A stretch of 16,494 bases of DNA from Nanobdellota archaeon (GCA_016784245.1 JADHVA010000006.1:1-16494); one strand, 5' to 3'. Numbered from the stretch's first letter, positions 1 through 7,313 are shown. The notes: generated from the sequence alone by a model not told the origin. Translations and numbers: made by a program.

Positions 1-2080
1 CTCCAGGATTTAATCTAATTCCTCTAACTCCCATAGAATTTCTTCCCATATCTCTAACATCTTTTTCATCAAACCTTACAGCTTGACCATCTTTTGAAGC
101 AATAATGAATCTTTGATAGTTATTTGTTAATTTTACATTTACTAATTCATCATTCTCTCTTAATTTAATTCCAATGATTCCACCTTTTCTTGGTTTGGAA
201 TAATTCTTTAAATTAGTTTTTTTAATTAAACCATTTTTAGTAGTCATTAATAAATAATTTTTATCGTCAAACATTTTTACAGGAATAACAGTAGTAATTT
301 TGTCACCTTGTTTTAAATTTAATAGATTTACAATAGCTTTTCCTTTTGAATATTTTCCCATCTCTGGAATTTTGTAAGCTTTTATCCAATAAACTTGACC
401 TGAGCTGCTGAAACAAAGTAAGTAATTGTGAGTTGAAGTTACAAATAAATTTTCTACAACATCTTCTTCTTTCTTTTCTGTTCCTTTTACACCAACTCCT
501 CCTCTTTTTTGAACTTTGTATTCAATTAAAGGAATTCTTTTAACATAACCTGAACTTGTCATAGTAACAACTACATCTTCTTCAGGGATTAAATCTTCAA
601 TTTCAATATCTTCATCTTCACCTTCGTGAATTATAGTTCTTCTTTTTTCATTATATTTTGATTTTAATTCTTCAAGATCATTTGTAATAATATCTAATAT
701 CTTTTGTTCAGAATCTAAAATAGATTGTAATTCATTGATTAGTTCCATTAAACTTTTGTGCTCTTCATCAATTTTGCTTGTTTCTAATGAAGTAAGTTTT
801 TGTAATTTCATCTCAAGAATTGCTTGAGCTTGTTTTTCTGAAAGTGAATATGTATTTGTTAAAAATTCTCTAGCTTCATTTACATCTTTTGAAGCTTTAA
901 TTCCTTTTACAACTGCATCAATATTTGAAAGTGCAATTTTTAATCCTTCAAGAATATGTGCTCTAGCTTTTGCTTTTTTCAAATCAAATTGTGTTCTTCT
1001 GATAATAACTTCTTTTCTGTGTTCAATATAATGTGATAATACTTCTTTTAAATTCATTACTTTAGGTTGATTATGGTCTAAAGCAAGCATGATTACACCA
1101 AAAGTAGTTTGTAATGATGTGTGTTTGTAAAGTAAGTTTGTTATTACATTTGCATCTGCACTCTTTTTTAATTCAATAACAACTCTCATTCCATCTCTAT
1201 CTGATTCATCTCTTATGTCTGAGATTCCTTCAATGACTTTTTCGTTTACTAAGTGTGCAATACTTTGAAGTAACATAGATTTGTTAACCATATATGGAAT
1301 TTCTGTGATAATTAATGCTTCTCTATTTTTCTTTTCTTCAGTATGGAATTTTGCTTTTACTCTTATTTTTCCTCTACCTGTTTTGTAAGCATAATAAATT
1401 CCTTGTTTACCTGTAATGATTCCACCAGTTGGAAAATCTGGGCCTTTTACAAATTCCATTAAATTTTCAATTGTAGATTCTGGATTTTTTACTAAATGAA
1501 TAATAGCATCACAAAGTTCTAGTAAATTATGAGGTGGAATATTTGTTGCCATACCTACAGCAATTCCAGTTGAACCGTTTAATAATAAATTAGGTAATCT
1601 AGCTGGAAGAACAATTGGTTCTTTTCTACTATTGTCAAAATTATCTTGGAAATCTACAGTTTCTTTTTGAATGTCAGTTAAAAGTTCATCTGATATTTTT
1701 GCAAGTTTTGCTTCAGTGTACCTCATAGCAGCTGCTCTATCTCCATCAATGTTTCCAAAGTTACCTTGTCCTTTAATTAAAGGATATCTTAAGGAAAATT
1801 CTTGAGTCATTCTAACTAAAGTATCATAAATTGCTGTATCACCATGTGGATGAAACTTACCTATAACCTCTCCCACAATCCTTGCAGATTTTTTGAAAGG
1901 TTTGTTAAAGTAAAAACCTTGTTGCTGCATTGCATAAAGAATTCTTCTATGGACTGGTTTTAATCCATCTCTAACATCTGGAAGTGCTCTCCCAACAATA
2001 ACAGACATAGAATAATCTAAGTAAGATTGCTTCATTTCCTGTTCAATCAGTTGTTTGATAATTTTTGTTTTTTCTTCCAT
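1..2080 (-). CDS. gyrA: DNA gyrase subunit A, 3' end cut by window edge
   Basis: Breakage-reunion subunit of DNA gyrase, which with GyrB introduces negative supercoils using ATP. I translated the frame by hand: about 693 codons are visible, starting at the ATG at 2080-2078, with no stop before the left edge. The N-terminal winged-helix region holds HPHGDTAIYDT (residues 77-87) and the catalytic tyrosine in AAMRYTE (Tyr121). A GyrA-box-like QKRGGVG (about residues 523-529) begins the DNA-wrapping C-terminal domain, which favours gyrase over topoisomerase IV. At the position equivalent to E. coli Ser83 there is Thr82. The start lies one base after the gyrB stop, so the two subunits are almost certainly co-transcribed. 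Gyrase is bacterial in origin, and archaea that have it acquired it by transfer. The family call is very secure; only the last 100 or so residues are missing. Confidence 0.97.
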   Translation of the reverse strand, partial: MEEKTKIIKQLIEQEMKQSYLDYSMSVIVGRALPDVRDGLKPVHRRILYAMQQQGFYFNKPFKKSARIVGEVIGKFHPHGDTAIYDTLVRMTQEFSLRYPLIKGQGNFGNIDGDRAAAMRYTEAKLAKISDELLTDIQKETVDFQDNFDNSRKEPIVLPARLPNLLLNGSTGIAVGMATNIPPHNLLELCDAIIHLVKNPESTIENLMEFVKGPDFPTGGIITGKQGIYYAYKTGRGKIRVKAKFHTEEKKNREALIITEIPYMVNKSMLLQSIAHLVNEKVIEGISDIRDESDRDGMRVVIELKKSADANVITNLLYKHTSLQTTFGVIMLALDHNQPKVMNLKEVLSHYIEHRKEVIIRRTQFDLKKAKARAHILEGLKIALSNIDAVVKGIKASKDVNEAREFLTNTYSLSEKQAQAILEMKLQKLTSLETSKIDEEHKSLMELINELQSILDSEQKILDIITNDLEELKSKYNEKRRTIIHEGEDEDIEIEDLIPEEDVVVTMTSSGYVKRIPLIEYKVQKRGGVGVKGTEKKEEDVVENLFVTSTHNYLLCFSSSGQVYWIKAYKIPEMGKYSKGKAIVNLLNLKQGDKITTVIPVKMFDDKNYLLMTTKNGLIKKTNLKNYSKPRKGGIIGIKLRENDELVNVKLTNNYQRFIIASKDGQAVRFDEKDVRDMGRNSMGVRGIRLNPG

Positions 2081-2081
2081 T

Positions 2082-3965
2082 TTATATGTCAAGGTTTTTT
2101 ACAAATTTAGCATTATTAAATATAAAATCTCTTCTAGGTGCAACATCATCACCCATTAATGTTGAGAACATTTCATCTGCAGCAATTGCATCTTCAATTA
2201 AAACTTGTTTTAAATATCTATTTTCAGGATTAAGAGTTGTTTCCCATAACTGATCTGGATTCATTTCTCCAAGACCTTTGTATCTTTGAATAGCAAGTTC
2301 TCCTTCTTTTTCATAAAGTTCTTTTAGTTCTTTATTGTTCATTAAATACCAACTTTGTTTTCCTTTTGTTGCTTTGTAAAGAGGTGGCATTGCAATGTAT
2401 AAGTAACCATGTTCAATTAATTCTTTCATGTGTCTGTAAAAGAAAGTTAAAAGTAAACATGCAATGTGTTGACCATCAACATCTGCATCAGTCATAATTA
2501 TTAATTTGTGATATCTTGCTTTTTCAATATTGAATTCATCTCCAATACCTGTACCTAAAGCAGAAATGATTGTAGTAATTTCATTGTTTTTGAAAATTTT
2601 ATCCATTCTTGCTTTTTCAACATTAATGATTTTTCCTCTTAATGGTAAAATAGCTTGAGTAGCTCTTACTCTTCCTGATTTTGCACTACCACCAGCAGAA
2701 TCTCCTTCAACTAAAAATAATTCACATTTGCTTGGATCTTTTTCTTGACAATCTGCAAGTTTACCTGGTAATGAACTTGAACTTAAAATTCCTTTTCTTC
2801 TTGCTAAGTCTCTAGCTTTTCTAGAAGCTTCTCTTGCTCTTGCTGCTAATTGAGCTTTTTCAATAATTGATTTTGTTATAGAAGGATTTTCTTCAAAGAA
2901 TATTCCCAATTCTTTGTAAACAATTTTTGAAACTAAACCTTTTACATTACTGTTTCCTAATTTGGTTTTTGTTTGTCCTTCAAATTGTGGATTTGGAATT
3001 TTAATTGAAATTATTGTAGTTAAACCTTCTTTTACATCAGAACCAGAAAGTTTAATTCCATTTTTCATATTTTTTCCAATGTAATCATTGATAACTCTTG
3101 TAAGAGCTGTTGAAAAACCAACTACATGAGTTCCACCTTCATGTGTGTTTATGTTGTTTGCAAAAGAAAATAAGTTTTCATTAAAACTATTAGTATATTG
3201 AATTGCTATTTCAACAGTAATTCTATCTTCTTCTTTTTCAAAATAAATTGGTTTATGAAAAGTATCTTTATTTCTGTTGATATATTTTATAAATTCAGTT
3301 AATCCGCCATCATATTTGAAATTTTCTTCTTTGCCATCTCTTTTATCAGTTATTGTAATAGATACTCCTTTGTTTAGGAAAGCAAGTTCTCTTAATCTTT
3401 TTGAAAGTATATCATATTGATATTCTAAAGTATCTTGAAAAATTTCTGGATCTGGAAAGAATGTAACTTCTGTTCCAGTTTCTTCAGTTTCACCGATTAC
3501 TTGAAGTTCATTTATAGCTGCACCTTTTTCAAAAACAATTTTATGTACTTTTCCATCTCTTTTTACAGTTACAGATAAATATTTTGAAAGTGCATTAACA
3601 CATGATACTCCAACTCCGTGTAACCCTCCGGAAACTTTGTAAGAATTTTTATCAAATTTACCTCCTGCATGTAAAACAGTTAAAACAATCTCAACTGCAG
3701 GTTTATTTTCTTCAGGATGAATATCAACTGGAATACCTCTACCATCATCAATTACAGTAATAGAATTATCTTTATTTATATGGATTTGAATATTAGTACA
3801 ATGGCCTGCTAGAGCTTCATCAATTGAATTGTCAACGACTTCATATACTAGATGGTGTAAACCTCTAATACCTGTATCTCCTATATACATCGAAGGTCTT
3901 TGACGCACAGCTTCTAGTCCTTTTAGAACTTTGATACTTTCAGCCTTGTAGCTATTTTCTTCCAT
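2082..3965 (-). CDS. gyrB: DNA gyrase subunit B
   Basis: ATPase subunit of DNA gyrase, 627 aa, the compact form without the large insert of some proteobacterial GyrB. The GHKL ATPase comes first: EVVDNSIDE (residues 42-50, with the catalytic Glu and Mg-binding Asn), DDGRGIP (73-79), and GGLHGVGV (113-120) as ATP lid. The transducer follows. The TOPRIM domain has EGDSAGG (420-426) and DADVDG (493-498), the acidic residues that hold Mg for DNA cleavage. PLRGKIINVEKA between them is also typical. It is the first gene of a gyrB-gyrA pair, with one base between stop and next start. The ATG at 3965-3963 gives the normal N-terminus (AESIKVLKGLEAVRQRPSMYIGD). I could not pick one convincing TATA box upstream: an A/T-rich candidate near 4008-4014 would give a short leader. 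Confidence 0.98.
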   Translation of the reverse strand: MEENSYKAESIKVLKGLEAVRQRPSMYIGDTGIRGLHHLVYEVVDNSIDEALAGHCTNIQIHINKDNSITVIDDGRGIPVDIHPEENKPAVEIVLTVLHAGGKFDKNSYKVSGGLHGVGVSCVNALSKYLSVTVKRDGKVHKIVFEKGAAINELQVIGETEETGTEVTFFPDPEIFQDTLEYQYDILSKRLRELAFLNKGVSITITDKRDGKEENFKYDGGLTEFIKYINRNKDTFHKPIYFEKEEDRITVEIAIQYTNSFNENLFSFANNINTHEGGTHVVGFSTALTRVINDYIGKNMKNGIKLSGSDVKEGLTTIISIKIPNPQFEGQTKTKLGNSNVKGLVSKIVYKELGIFFEENPSITKSIIEKAQLAARAREASRKARDLARRKGILSSSSLPGKLADCQEKDPSKCELFLVEGDSAGGSAKSGRVRATQAILPLRGKIINVEKARMDKIFKNNEITTIISALGTGIGDEFNIEKARYHKLIIMTDADVDGQHIACLLLTFFYRHMKELIEHGYLYIAMPPLYKATKGKQSWYLMNNKELKELYEKEGELAIQRYKGLGEMNPDQLWETTLNPENRYLKQVLIEDAIAADEMFSTLMGDDVAPRRDFIFNNAKFVKNLDI

Positions 3966-4144
3966 TTTTTTGAGTATATTATTAAGTTATTTCTGAGAAA
4001 ATTCTGTCTCTATATTTTCTCTATTATTTAGTAAATTTAGAGTGTTTTTGTTTATATGTCTTTCTGTTCTTTAGACTATAAAATATCGTCGTGAAAGCTC
4101 TAAATTCTTTAGAATTAAGCTATTTTATTCTTTTGAATGGAAAG

Positions 4145-4153
4145 CTTTAAAAA
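4145..4153 (+). promoter_or_regulatory. TATA box for the PIN-Rpo7-Spt4-S24e-S27ae operon
   Basis: TTTAAAAAG preceded by GAAAGC as BRE-like purine stretch. Its centre is about 27 bp before the ATG at 4177, so transcription should begin at or next to the start codon, giving a leaderless message. The rest of the 211-bp spacer (3966-4176) also holds TATAAAATA (4078-4086), a possible second upstream promoter, and an A/T-rich inverted repeat at 4103-4116. Confidence 0.65.
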
Positions 4154-4176
4154 GGTAAAAAATAGTTCTGGAAAAT

Positions 4177-4554
4177 ATGGAAAAAATAGTGTTAGATACA
4201 AATTTTTTAATGGCTATTTGGGATCTTAAAATTGATGTGTTTGAAGAAATTTTTAAAGCTTGTGATTTTAGATATGAATTATATGTTCTCGAGGGAAGTT
4301 TAAGAGAATTAGAAAGATTTATAAAGGGAAATTTACTTTCAAAGAAGCAAGCCGCCTCATTTGCGAAGAAAATTTTAGCAAGTAAGGAAGTAAAGGTTTT
4401 AAAGACTGAATTTAATGGTAATGTTGATGATCAACTAGTAAATTTGGTTGGTTATATCATAGCGACGGTGGATAGAGATTTAAGAATAAAACTTAAAAAG
4501 AAAGGTGTCAAGGTCTTAACAATAAGACAAAAAAAATATGTGGTTGTTGAATAA
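4177..4554 (+). CDS. Fcf1/Utp24-like PIN-domain nuclease
   Basis: A 125-aa single-domain protein of the PIN fold. The expected acidic residues are visible: Asp7 and Asn9 in VLDTNFLM, a glutamate in SLRELERF (about Glu44), Asp84/Asp85 in NVDDQLV, and the Asp99-x-Asp101 of ATVDRDLRIKLKKKG. The arrangement TVDRDLRIKLKKKGVKVLTIR matches archaeal relatives of Fcf1/Utp24, the eukaryotic endonuclease of 18S rRNA processing. In archaea these stand in a conserved position just before Rpo7, as here (two bases between stop and next start), which supports an RNA-processing role rather than a VapC toxin. No antitoxin gene lies next to it. The exact RNA target cannot be told from sequence. Confidence 0.85.
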   Translation: MEKIVLDTNFLMAIWDLKIDVFEEIFKACDFRYELYVLEGSLRELERFIKGNLLSKKQAASFAKKILASKEVKVLKTEFNGNVDDQLVNLVGYIIATVDRDLRIKLKKKGVKVLTIRQKKYVVVE

Positions 4555-4556
4555 AG

Positions 4557-5117
4557 ATGTTTTATGAAATAAAAGTTAAAGGTCATGTAAGGGTTGATCC
4601 CGTCTTCTTTAATGAAAATACTGAAGATGCTATTAAAGCTGCTTTAAGACAGAAATTTGAAGGGTTTATTTCAAAGGAATTAGGAGTAGTTATTGGAGTA
4701 ACTGATGTAGATGATATCGGTGAAGGTGTAGTAATTCCTGGTGATGGTGCTGCTTATTATGATACAAATTTTAATATTTTAAGTTTTAAACCTGAAATGC
4801 AAGAAGTAGTTTTAGGTAAAATCTTGGATGTTACTGATTTTGGTGCATTTATTAATATTGGACCAATTGATGGAATGATTCATGTATCACAAACAATGGA
4901 TGATTATGTTAGTTTTGCAAAAAGTAATGTTTTAACAGGTAAAGAAAGTAAAAAAAGTTTGAAAACTAATGATAGATGTAGAGCTAGAATAGTCGCTGTA
5001 AGTTATAAGGATCTTTCAAATCCAAAAATAGGATTAACAATGAGACAACATAGACTTGGAGCATTGAATTGGATTGATGATGAATTAAAAAAAGAGAAGA
5101 AAGGTAAGAAAAAATGA
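4557..5117 (+). CDS. rpo7: RNA polymerase subunit Rpo7 (RpoE', RpoE1)
   Basis: Stalk subunit of archaeal RNA polymerase, homologue of eukaryotic Rpb7; with Rpo4 it forms the stalk that binds emerging RNA and helps open the promoter. The 186-aa protein begins MFYEIKVKGHVRVDPVFF, the start of the N-terminal tip domain. That domain continues through GEGVVIPGDGAAYYDTNFNILSFKP. An S1 RNA-binding domain follows at about residues 83-165 (VLGKILDVTDFGAFINIGPIDGMIHVS). The last residues are lysine-rich. The stop overlaps the start of the Spt4 gene by ATGA, so translation is probably coupled. The neighbourhood PIN-Rpo7-Spt4-S24e-S27ae is a standard archaeal operon. Confidence 0.96.
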   Translation: MFYEIKVKGHVRVDPVFFNENTEDAIKAALRQKFEGFISKELGVVIGVTDVDDIGEGVVIPGDGAAYYDTNFNILSFKPEMQEVVLGKILDVTDFGAFINIGPIDGMIHVSQTMDDYVSFAKSNVLTGKESKKSLKTNDRCRARIVAVSYKDLSNPKIGLTMRQHRLGALNWIDDELKKEKKGKKK

Positions 5118-5323
5118 GAAAAGTTTGTAAAACTTGTAAAATGTTTATAGATGGAGATACATGTCCTGCTGGTAATAATGGTAGTAACTGTGGTCTAAAT
5201 AATCCTTCAAAATTAAGTGAAAATTGGAAAGGTAGAATTTATATTTTTGATGCAAAAAAATCTTTAATAGCTCAGAAGGCGGGTTATAAACATGAAGGTG
5301 AATATGCAATTAAGGTGAGATAA
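5114..5323 (+). CDS. spt4: Transcription elongation factor Spt4 (RpoE2)
   Basis: Small zinc-ribbon partner of Spt5; the Spt4/5 complex clamps RNA polymerase for processive elongation. The 69-aa length is normal. Likely zinc ligands are Cys5, Cys8, Cys17 and Cys26. The C-terminal half has the family pattern W-x-G-R-I-x-I-x-D...S-x-IA-x-K-x-G, ending in GEYAIKVR. The start overlaps the Rpo7 stop by four bases, and the next gene, S24e, begins two bases after its stop. Confidence 0.93.
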   Translation: MRKVCKTCKMFIDGDTCPAGNNGSNCGLNNPSKLSENWKGRIYIFDAKKSLIAQKAGYKHEGEYAIKVR

Positions 5324-5325
5324 AG

Positions 5326-5751
5326 ATGGAATTAGATTTATTAAAAACAAGAGAGTCTCCTTTACTAAATAGGAAGAGGCTAAGTTATATGATCAATTTT
5401 GGTGGAGGTTCAACACCATCAATTTTAGATTTTAGAGATGCAGTCGCAGGCGAATTAAAAATTAAAAAAGAATTAATTTCAATAAGACATGTTTATCAAA
5501 GATATGGTTTTTCTAAAGCAAAAGTTATTGTTCATGTATATAATAATAGAAAAGATTTATTGAATTTAGAGAAAATTAAGAAAGCTGAAAAAAAAGAAGT
5601 TGAAGCTGAGAAAAAAGCTGCTGAAGAAGCTAAGAAAAAAGTTGCGGAAGAAGCAAAAGCTGCTGAAGAAGCAAAAGCTAAAGTTGAAGTTAAAGAAGAA
5701 GTTAAGGTTGAGGAGAAAGTAGAAGATGGCAAAGAAGCAAGTAAAGAATAA
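5326..5751 (+). CDS. rps24e: Ribosomal protein S24e with charged C-terminal extension
   Basis: Component of the 30S subunit. Residues 1 to about 85 form the S24e fold: MELDLLKTRESPLLNRKRLSY, then a glycine/serine patch (GGGSTPS), and the signature RHVYQRYGFSKAKVIVHVY. After residue 85 the protein becomes a low-complexity tail of about 55 residues made almost only of Lys, Glu, Ala and Val. It is probably helical or disordered and is longer than in most archaea. A similar tail is present on L31e in this window. The last 26 bases overlap the start of the S27ae gene in another frame. Confidence 0.95.
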   Translation: MELDLLKTRESPLLNRKRLSYMINFGGGSTPSILDFRDAVAGELKIKKELISIRHVYQRYGFSKAKVIVHVYNNRKDLLNLEKIKKAEKKEVEAEKKAAEEAKKKVAEEAKAAEEAKAKVEVKEEVKVEEKVEDGKEASKE

Positions 5752-5893
5752 AATTCCAAGTAAAAAATATGCTAGATATAAAGATGGTAAAGCAGAAGGC
5801 TTTTGTCCTAAATGTGGACCTGGTGTTTTTTTAGCAAATCATAAAGATAGAAAATCTTGTGGTAAATGTGGTTATACTGTTTTTAGTAAATAA
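5726..5893 (+). CDS. rps27ae: Ribosomal protein S27ae (zinc ribbon)
   Basis: A 55-aa 30S subunit protein that I translated by hand from ATG 5726 to TAA 5893. It has a lysine-rich start (MAKKQVKNKIPSKKYARYKDG), then a four-cysteine zinc ribbon: Cys27 and Cys30 in GFCPKCG, Cys45 and Cys48 in SCGKCGY. Length and spacing match archaeal S27ae, which lacks the ubiquitin fusion of eukaryotes. The start is inside the S24e gene, with GAGGAG about 10 bases upstream as ribosome binding site. Gene order S24e-S27ae is conserved in archaea. Confidence 0.95.
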   Translation: MAKKQVKNKIPSKKYARYKDGKAEGFCPKCGPGVFLANHKDRKSCGKCGYTVFSK

Positions 5894-5897
5894 TTCT

Positions 5898-5907
5898 TAT
5901 TTTTTAT
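5898..5907 (+). terminator. T-rich terminator after S27ae
   Basis: TATTTTTTAT run a few bases after the S27ae stop. Archaeal RNA polymerase stops at short T tracts, so this is a plausible end for the operon. The inference rests on composition and position only. Confidence 0.4.
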
Positions 5908-5944
5908 GTTATTAATATTTTAGAATTCTATAATTATTAATTTT

Positions 5945-5999
5945 TAAACCCTGGGAAGACACTCCGAAGAGCATCTTCCTGGGGAAAAAGAGGTGATAA
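5945..5999 (-). ncRNA. Candidate small structured RNA with UUCG-capped hairpin
   Basis: No protein explains this part of the spacer. Read on the minus strand, arms 5984-5974 and 5959-5949 pair around an inner CUC-UUCG-GAG hairpin. The stem is 11 continuous pairs (two are G-U) capped by a cUUCGg tetraloop, then two A-C mismatches and three outer C-G pairs. It is one of the most GC-rich patches in the window. A strong BRE/TATA lies upstream, predicting a start near 5997. The predicted RNA begins AUCACCUC, identical to an archaeal 16S 3' tail, then a U run, then the hairpin. The 3' end is not defined. I do not recognise a known family (not tRNA, SRP RNA, RNase P RNA or clear box C/D or H/ACA). 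Alternatively, the hairpin may serve as a terminator between the convergent genes. Confidence 0.45.
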
Positions 6000-6019
6000 G
6001 ATATATAGAACAGAACTAG

Positions 6020-6039
6020 TATATAAACTTTTCGGTTGT
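6020..6039 (-). promoter_or_regulatory. BRE/TATA promoter of the candidate small RNA
   Basis: On the minus strand this reads ACAACCGAAAAGTTTATATA. The BRE half, ACAACCGAAA, is identical to that of the S19e promoter (13769-13778), and the CGAAA-to-TATA spacing matches the EF-2 promoter. Predicted start is near 5997. No minus-strand reading frame follows within reach, which is the main reason for proposing an RNA gene. Confidence 0.6.
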
Positions 6040-6058
6040 AGTAACTTGCTAGTAGTAC

Positions 6059-6310
6059 TTAGTCCTTATCAAATATAATTGAGATCAATCCTGCGATGGT
6101 TAGCGTCGGTATAAAGCCATCTATTTGGTCTGTAAAATCTAAAATTTCTAAGAATTGTAAAGCTCCCGGAGTAGACCATAACCATATTCCTAGTAAACCC
6201 CCAAGCACATCAAAAACAGTTCCAAACCCAGGAATCCTTCCAAGAGTTAGATCTATAAGATCAAATACGATAGAAATGATAAATTTCATTGTTGTATTGA
6301 AGACTGGCAT
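6059..6310 (-). CDS. Small integral membrane protein, unknown function
   Basis: An 83-aa hydrophobic protein whose function I do not recognise. It reads like small archaeal membrane proteins with glycine/proline-broken hydrophobic stretches: IPGFGTVFDVLGGLLGIWLW, then PGALQFLEIL, then DQIDGFIPTLTIAGLISIIF, suggesting two or three membrane segments and a short charged C-terminus (FDKD). The other strand has an overlapping frame rich in Ser, Lys and Pro that looks like a shadow. Start choice is uncertain. ATG 6310 fits a leaderless message from CGAAACTAATATTAA (about 6333-6347). The internal ATG at 6289 (MKFIISIVFD) fits a second TATA at 6323-6332. A further upstream ATG at 6358 would add a polar stretch overlapping both promoters and is unlikely. 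Confidence 0.75.
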   Translation of the reverse strand: MPVFNTTMKFIISIVFDLIDLTLGRIPGFGTVFDVLGGLLGIWLWSTPGALQFLEILDFTDQIDGFIPTLTIAGLISIIFDKD

Positions 6311-6361
6311 ATTATATTTAGAGATTTTATAGTTAATATTAGTTTCGTAATAATACAATAA

Positions 6362-6371
6362 TATTTTTAAG
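6362..6371 (+). promoter_or_regulatory. TATA box for the MEMO-like gene
   Basis: TATTTTTAAG, centred about 26 bp before ATG 6393. This predicts a leaderless transcript. Confidence 0.5.
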
Positions 6372-6392
6372 TAAGGCTGTTATAGAAAGCTT

Positions 6393-7241
6393 ATGATTAA
6401 ATCTTCTTTTGCTGGAAAATATTATGAAAAAGATTATGTTAATTTAATGAATCAAATAAATGAGCTATATGAAAGTAAATTAGGACCTGGTGATTTAGCA
6501 ACAAGTAGGAAAGATGAAAAATTATTTGGTATTCTTGTGCCACATGATTATTATTCTTTATCAGGTGCTTGTTCAGCTTGGGCATATAAGGTTTTAGCAG
6601 AAAGTAAATTTCCAAAAACTTATGTAATTCTTATACCAGATCAATCAGGTACTGTTGTGAATTATTTAACTTGTTTAGATGATTTTGAAACTGAGTTTGG
6701 AGTTTGTAAATTAGATAAAGAATTTGCTGAAAAATTATTAGAAAGTGGAATTGTTTCAAAAACTGATTCTATTGATGAGCAAGCTTTAGAAGTACAGTTG
6801 CCTTTATTACAACATGCATGTAAAGATAGAATAAATGATATTAAAATTTTACCTATTGTTGTACCTTCTGCACATAATTTTGAAATATTAGCTAAGAAAA
6901 TTGTAGAAATTGAGAAGGATATTGTTGTTATTATAGTTTCAAATTTTACAAAGTATGGAAATAAATTTTTATTTACACCATTTAAGTATAATATTAAAGA
7001 ATGTTTAGAAGGCTTAGATTTGGGAATGATTAGATTGATTTTAAATTTAGATTCTGAAATTTTCCTAAAAAATGTAAGAAAAAATAAAATTCAAGTGAGT
7101 GGCTCATTTTCTGTAGCTTTAGGTTTAAATATTTTAAAATTGTTAGGTTCTGAAGAAGGAGAATTATTAAGTTATTATAAATCTTCGTCGATAAATAAAG
7201 ATGAGGAAAATACTATTAGTTATTTTAGCTTTATTTTTTGA
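6393..7241 (+). CDS. MEMO-family protein with altered metal site
   Basis: A 282-aa member of the MEMO family, related in fold to extradiol dioxygenases. Family landmarks appear in order: SSFAGKYY at the N-terminus, LVPHDYYSLSGA (residues 48-60, family form PHAGY.YSG), DEQALEVQLPLLQ (128-140, family form EHSLEVQLPFL), PIVVPSA, and GSFSVALGLNILKLLG near the end. In human MEMO1 metal-binding residues are His49, His81, His192 and Cys244. Here His51 remains, but the family Asn-His of the second motif is Asp83-Gln84, the SSD..HY motif is VSNFTKYG (182-189) with Lys187 at the His position, the EHSLE His is Gln130, and the Cys is replaced by Ser236. It may be a metal-free or differently acting paralogue. 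The biochemical role of archaeal MEMO proteins is not settled. It stands alone, with its own promoter and a T-rich end. Confidence 0.85.
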   Translation: MIKSSFAGKYYEKDYVNLMNQINELYESKLGPGDLATSRKDEKLFGILVPHDYYSLSGACSAWAYKVLAESKFPKTYVILIPDQSGTVVNYLTCLDDFETEFGVCKLDKEFAEKLLESGIVSKTDSIDEQALEVQLPLLQHACKDRINDIKILPIVVPSAHNFEILAKKIVEIEKDIVVIIVSNFTKYGNKFLFTPFKYNIKECLEGLDLGMIRLILNLDSEIFLKNVRKNKIQVSGSFSVALGLNILKLLGSEEGELLSYYKSSSINKDEENTISYFSFIF

Positions 7242-7254
7242 TTTGATTTTTTCT
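7242..7254 (+). terminator. T-rich terminator after the MEMO-like gene
   Basis: TTTGATTTTTTCT directly after the stop codon, in the form of an archaeal T-tract terminator. Confidence 0.4.
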
Positions 7255-7282
7255 AACAATTGTTTTGTAAAGAATAGATATG

Positions 7283-7290
7283 TTTTTATA
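7283..7290 (+). promoter_or_regulatory. TATA box for the lysine-rich protein gene
   Basis: TTTTTATA, centred 27 bp before ATG 7314, again predicting a leaderless transcript. Confidence 0.5.
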
Positions 7291-7313
7291 ATATTATAAC
7301 ATGTATTTTAGAT

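Noticed and set aside
2065..2253. Plus-strand frame of 62 codons over the gyrB 3' end
   Set aside because: Shadow of gyrB.
5532..5759. Minus-strand Ser/Ala/Phe-rich frame
   Set aside because: Mirror of the Lys/Glu/Ala tail of S24e and the start of S27ae.
5990..5997. GAGGTGAT on the plus strand as a ribosome binding site
   Set aside because: No ATG, GTG or TTG start lies at a useful distance downstream, and stops follow at once, so it does not serve a plus-strand gene.
6096..6332. Plus-strand frame of 78 codons
   Set aside because: It is the complement of a much more protein-like hydrophobic minus-strand gene, and its own product (Ser/Lys/Pro-rich) matches nothing and lacks a promoter at the right distance.
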